Origin: Aquimarina aquimarini | GTDB taxonomy: Bacteria; Bacteroidota; Bacteroidia; Flavobacteriales; Flavobacteriaceae | Length of the DNA stretch: 64,000 bases | NCBI RefSeq assembly: GCF_900299535.1 | Contig: NZ_OMKE01000056.1 | Location: forward strand, 62,001 to 126,000 | Direction: 5' to 3' | Shown here: positions 63,043 to 64,000 of the stretch, in pieces | How the letters are laid out: every line of letters starts with the position of its first letter | Numbering within the stretch: the stretch's first letter is position 1 | Notes under the pieces: model-generated | Told to the model about the DNA's origin: nothing | Database searches by the model: none | What the model saw: only the letters and a program-made list of their open reading frames with translations | Program-made: the position numbers and the translations under genes

Positions 63043-64000
63043 GTCTCGACAGTTCGAATTTTGAAACACAAGCTGTAAGAATCCAAGCAGATAAAACACA
63101 GTTTTTAGAACATTCAGTACCGATGTATTTGACATCAGGGTTTGTCTTTGAGGATTCTGAAGAAATGAGAGCTGCCTTTGCAGAAGAAAAAGAACGTAAT
63201 CTCTATAGTCGCTTTAGTAACCCTAATACAACCGAATTTGTAGATAAGATGTGTAAATTAGAAGGAGCAGAAGATGGGTATGCATTTGCAACAGGTATGG
63301 CTGCAGTGTTCTCAACATTTGCTGCATTATTAGATGCGGGAGACCATATTGTTTCTGCTAGATCCGTATTTGGATCAACACATACTTTGTTTACAAAGTA
63401 TTTTCCGAAATGGAATATCGAAACTAGTTATTTTAGAGTAGATGAAGTAGAAAAAGTAGAAAGCTTAATTCAACCCAATACAAAAATTATTTATGCAGAA
63501 TCTCCAACAAATCCTGGGGTAGATGTGTTAGACCTTGAAGCTTTGGGGAAGATTGCAAAAAAGCATAACTTACTTTTGATTATTGATAATTGTTTTGCAA
63601 CACCGTATCTGCAAAACCCAATAAAATTTGGAGCAGATCTGGTTATTCATTCTGCAACCAAATTAATTGATGGGCAAGGTAGAGTTTTGGGAGGAGTGAC
63701 TGTAGGCAAAGCAGCATTGATACGGGAAATTTATTTGTTTTCTAGGAATACGGGCCCATCATTATCACCATTTAATGCCTGGATATTGTCAAAAAGTTTA
63801 GAAACATTAGCGGTTCGAGTAGATCGTCATTGTGAAAATGCATTGAAGTTAGCTACCTTTTTAGAAACACATCCTAAAGTAAATTGGGTGAAATACCCAT
63901 TTTTAAAGTCACATCCACAATATGAAGTCGCAAAAAAGCAAATGAAGCAAGGGGGTAATATTGTTGCTTTTGAAGTAAAAGGAGGGGTGCAGGGAGGAAA
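63039..64000 (+). CDS. metZ: O-succinylhomoserine sulfhydrylase-like PLP enzyme, 3' end outside the window
   Basis: The frame begins at the ATG 63039, four bases overlapping osmC, and runs to the window edge (320 codons). It is a second Cys/Met family PLP enzyme: FETQAVRIQADKTQFLEHSVPMYLTSGFVFED, YSRFSNPNTTEF, GMAAVFSTFAALLDAGDHIVS, the cofactor segment IIDNCFATPYLQNP and the lysine in VIHSATKLIDGQGRVLGG. The start and motif spacing resemble MetZ. Two sulfhydrylases in one operon may use different activated homoserines or serve different conditions. MetB-type cystathionine synthase is the alternative. Confidence 0.85.
   Translation, partial: MSLDSSNFETQAVRIQADKTQFLEHSVPMYLTSGFVFEDSEEMRAAFAEEKERNLYSRFSNPNTTEFVDKMCKLEGAEDGYAFATGMAAVFSTFAALLDAGDHIVSARSVFGSTHTLFTKYFPKWNIETSYFRVDEVEKVESLIQPNTKIIYAESPTNPGVDVLDLEALGKIAKKHNLLLIIDNCFATPYLQNPIKFGADLVIHSATKLIDGQGRVLGGVTVGKAALIREIYLFSRNTGPSLSPFNAWILSKSLETLAVRVDRHCENALKLATFLETHPKVNWVKYPFLKSHPQYEVAKKQMKQGGNIVAFEVKGGVQGG

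Overview
The window is an AT-rich chromosomal segment of a marine member of the Bacteroidota, family Flavobacteriaceae, and gene content and style suggest something close to Aquimarina (an inference; no 16S is present). The grounds are: promoters of the Bacteroidota type (TTG, about 17-23 bases, TAnnTTTG) and almost no Shine-Dalgarno sequences; many lipoproteins and carboxypeptidase-regulatory-domain outer-membrane proteins; a membrane pyrophosphatase; and a DUF5686 protein. I see no prophage, insertion sequence, CRISPR array, rRNA or tRNA.

Layout. 0-3.4 kb: a cut lipoprotein, a DUF559 nuclease-like gene divergent from a LexA/CI-type S24 repressor with two matching operators between them, an App1-type phosphatase and a GNAT pseudogene with two in-frame stops. 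3.4-12 kb: membrane pyrophosphatase hppA, a collagen-like lipoprotein, soluble pyrophosphatase ppa, a DUF5686 outer-membrane protein and pdhB. 12-20.6 kb: etfBA behind a 26-bp dyad, a bifunctional nuclease, a CNT nucleoside transporter with an extra periplasmic domain, thyA, a secreted TonB-C protein, and egtB-egtD-DUF427 (ergothioneine). 20.6-27.7 kb: a beta-propeller lipoprotein with a cysteine-synthase-like enzyme, a lone glycogen-binding domain, a class V aminotransferase, a membrane-anchored dihydrofolate reductase, a fructosamine-kinase-like protein and fabD. 27.7-35.6 kb: a more accessory stretch holding a MITE-like element and three copies of a 90-100-bp palindromic repeat between metabolic and hypothetical genes, plus a divergent lysR/eamA pair. 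35.7-44 kb: a BLUF blue-light sensor, a response regulator with a giant CheB-CheR-PAS-histidine kinase, and a SNF2 helicase. 44-57 kb: sugar aminotransferase, waaA, a beta-helix lipoprotein, deoxynucleoside kinase, a TonB-dependent receptor, an acyltransferase, DoxX and metK. 57.5-64 kb: a SAM-I riboswitch heading metY-metX-thrA-like-osmC-metZ, cut by the right edge.

How it works together. The last block is a methionine operon controlled by SAM and divergent from metK, which makes SAM. Its aspartokinase/homoserine dehydrogenase keeps the dehydrogenase catalytic residues but has lost the aspartokinase hallmark residues (GSD to GSN, TDVDG to THVNG, KFGGTS to KFGGRS). It is probably a dedicated homoserine dehydrogenase with a pseudokinase or regulatory domain. 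Sulfur chemistry recurs in the window: ergothioneine genes, a cysteine synthase homologue, a NifS-like aminotransferase and two sulfhydrylases. The best candidates for something undescribed are the pseudokinase in the methionine operon, the twin-operator repressor/nuclease pair, a folded RNA-like element near 23.1-23.2 kb, and the two intergenic repeat families.
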